The notes beneath the pieces were generated by a model. The model did no database searches. It was given only the letters and a program-made list of their open reading frames with translations, and was not told where the DNA came from. Shown here piece after piece: positions 62,791 through 64,000 of a stretch of 64,000 nt of DNA. The DNA comes from an uncultured Bacilli bacterium (GTDB lineage Bacteria; Bacillota_I; Bacilli_A; RFN20; CAG-631). Numbering within the stretch: the first letter of the stretch is position 1; every line of letters starts with the position of its first letter. Position numbers and translations under genes: made by a program. The stretch spans positions 62,001 to 126,000 of the forward strand of contig CAKPXF010000004.1 in the NCBI GenBank assembly GCA_934201705.1, read 5' to 3'.

Positions 62791-63366
62791 TTATTTTACT
62801 TTATACTTTAAGCGTTTCAAATTATCTTTTTCATTTTTTTCTTTAATTATTTGATTAATGTCATTAATAAGTTCCTCTAAATTCTTTGTTACCTTGTTTA
62901 CTCTTGCTAATTTTTTCTCTTTATACATCCAACCAAAATAAGTTTCTATATAGCCTCCATCTTTTTTACGAAAAATAATAGTAAATACTTTACCATTATT
63001 ATAGACATAATCACAACAAGACATATATGTTCCTGGGTAAAAAAACTCGTGAAAAAATCCATATAAATTATCTTTTTTCTTCTTTTTTAATTCTTTAAAT
63101 TCAACATAATCTAAGGTATCCCATTTGATTTTAAAAATACTTAAATTATCTACGACTTTTATATATGATTTCTTTACAGTAATTCCTTGATTAAATGTAA
63201 AAACAAAAGTCTTAAATAAATAATCTCCTAAACCTATGCCCCAAATAACATATAGGGCATACTCTTTAGAATACAAAGCAAAAAAAATCGCTAAAAATAT
63301 TGGTATTAAAAAAGTATTAATAAATATAAACTTATGAGTATAGTCATATCTAAATTTTTTATTCAT
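62791..63366 (-). CDS. Membrane protein with cytoplasmic PH-like domain
   Basis: 191 residues. Two TM helices near the N-terminus (about 13-30 and 34-55), then a soluble domain with strands KSYIKVVDNLSIFKIKWDTLDYVEF and VFTIIFRKKDGGYIETYFGW, like the bacterial PH-like domains that follow a membrane hairpin, and a Lys/Glu-rich C-terminal helix. No catalytic motif. It stands alone on the minus strand, with no clear ribosome site. Function unknown. Confidence 0.6.
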   Translation of the reverse strand: MNKKFRYDYTHKFIFINTFLIPIFLAIFFALYSKEYALYVIWGIGLGDYLFKTFVFTFNQGITVKKSYIKVVDNLSIFKIKWDTLDYVEFKELKKKKKDNLYGFFHEFFYPGTYMSCCDYVYNNGKVFTIIFRKKDGGYIETYFGWMYKEKKLARVNKVTKNLEELINDINQIIKEKNEKDNLKRLKYKVK

Positions 63367-63515
63367 TGATTGAAAACCAATATAATGAATTTAGACTAAT
63401 TCATTAATCCTTTCATTTTTAATTAAATTTAAGAAAAGCTTTAATTAATAATAAATAGCATTATTTAACTTCTGTTTTTAATTCTATTTAAATAACACTT
63501 GTTAATTACTATTGA

Positions 63516-63559
63516 AGCATTATAAATAGGAATTAACTCTTTTAATGCTTTATAATGCT
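63516..63559. repeat. 11-bp inverted repeat (hairpin)
   Basis: AGCATTATAAA, 22-nt loop, TTTATAATGCT, followed by ATTTTAT. It could be a weak terminator or a remnant of mobile-element ends. No gene is visible in the surrounding 63367-63853 region. Confidence 0.4.
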
Positions 63560-63616
63560 ATTTTATCATACGTTTTTAATAACTAATGAATGTTATATGA
63601 TTTATTATTGTATAAA

Positions 63617-63648
63617 AATCCTCCAATTACAATTGTAAAAGGAGGATT
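63617..63648 (-). terminator. Rho-independent terminator for a leftward transcript
   Basis: AATCCTCC/GGAGGATT with an inner TTACAA/TTGTAA pairing. On the minus strand the stem is followed by TTTTTATA. It would end transcripts coming from the right edge. Confidence 0.75.
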
Positions 63649-63853
63649 AAAAATTAGTCATTTTAATATTACGTTGTATTTTAGTGTCAGTGTAACTATT
63701 TGTTTGTCAGAATTAGGTGCCAACACATTGAATCAATAACATAAAATAATTTGTGTTTATTCATTACTTCAGTTTTTAAAAGGAAACGAATTTTTCTTGT
63801 TATTAAAGTCGTTTTTTCATTATAAATATTACTTCAATATAACCGAAATAATT

Positions 63854-64000
63854 TTATTTTCTTTTAAACCTTATTTGTGATGTGTACTTTTTTACTAAAA
63901 CATCTGTTTTTTCAATTTTATTGTGATTATTATATTCAATCATCAATTTTTTAATGTCATCTATAAGAGTTTTGATAGTTTTACTATTCATGTATAAAAT
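63854..64000 (-). CDS. 3' end of an unknown gene, or a 45-residue ORF
   Basis: The minus-strand frame is open from the right edge to a TAA at 63854-63856. An ATG at 63991 would give 45 residues (MNSKTIKTLIDDIKKLMIEY, then Lys-rich VKKYTSQIRFKRK). It may be the end of a larger gene extending beyond the window. The terminator at 63617 lies 200 bp downstream on the same strand. Too short to classify. Confidence 0.4.
   Translation of the reverse strand: MLYMNSKTIKTLIDDIKKLMIEYNNHNKIEKTDVLVKKYTSQIRFKRK

Overview
The window is AT-rich DNA from a Gram-positive-type anaerobe, most likely a gut member of the Bacillota (Bacilli, in the neighbourhood of Erysipelotrichales/RF39-like lineages). The basis is A+T-rich codon use, AAAGGAG-type ribosome sites, lipoprotein signal peptides with a Gram-positive-style surface protein, MurC, an AddAB recombination nuclease, a CsbB/YfhO-type envelope glycosylation pair, Rex with AdhE, and two [FeFe]-hydrogenase-family proteins. 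Trp is read from TGG and TGA is a genuine stop (several ATGA overlaps), so the standard bacterial code applies. I see no rRNA, tRNA, CRISPR array or intact insertion sequence.

Layout. 1-5014 (minus): a tandemly duplicated cluster of small paralogous lipoproteins plus a larger secreted Cys/His protein; the duplication left a 3' pseudogene fragment. 5387-6580: an F420-0:glutamate-ligase-family (CofE-like) orphan. 6626-13174 (minus): a ~2180-residue surface protein with about 13 InlB-type B-repeats, a repetitive coiled-coil stalk and a C-terminal membrane anchor. It is divergent from an OmpR-type response regulator and a histidine kinase; TTAACA/TTTACA direct repeats lie between them. 16199-17684: a LysR regulator and a YfcE-type phosphodiesterase.

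17787-26665 is the metabolic centrepiece: rex, adhE, an aminoglycoside-phosphotransferase-fold protein, two thioredoxin-like [2Fe-2S] ferredoxins, a sensory [FeFe]-hydrogenase with a PAS domain, a SpoIIE/PP2C phosphatase and a group-B-type [FeFe] hydrogenase, all same-strand and tightly spaced. It looks like a fermentative NAD(P)H/H2 disposal operon with its own redox or H2 signalling branch.

26735-34749: a YwaF-type membrane protein, a cation-efflux protein, a GtrB/CsbB-type glycosyltransferase divergent from a YfhO-type membrane protein, and fhs. 34795-42158: a DUF1540 protein, then a galactoside-use operon (sugar isomerase-like, GH36 alpha-galactosidase, TldD/TldE, small membrane protein, aldose-1-epimerase-like). 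42215-46525: a DUF4143 ATPase, and a short Clp ATPase with a small downstream protein. 46441-54419: a LolA/GerS-like protein, DUF378, an unknown gene with addB-addA, and DUF523. 54409-57270: a CotH-like lipoprotein and murC.

57462-59306 is an excisionase-type HTH fused to an AAA-ATPase-like/PD-(D/E)XK protein, with a consensus sigma-A promoter embedded in CGAAA/TTTCG inverted repeats. 59574-64000 is an accessory stretch of lone minus-strand genes of unknown function (a helical-repeat-like protein, small acidic proteins, a membrane protein), with hairpins and a probable gene remnant. All functions are inferred by reading motifs by eye; no database search was run.
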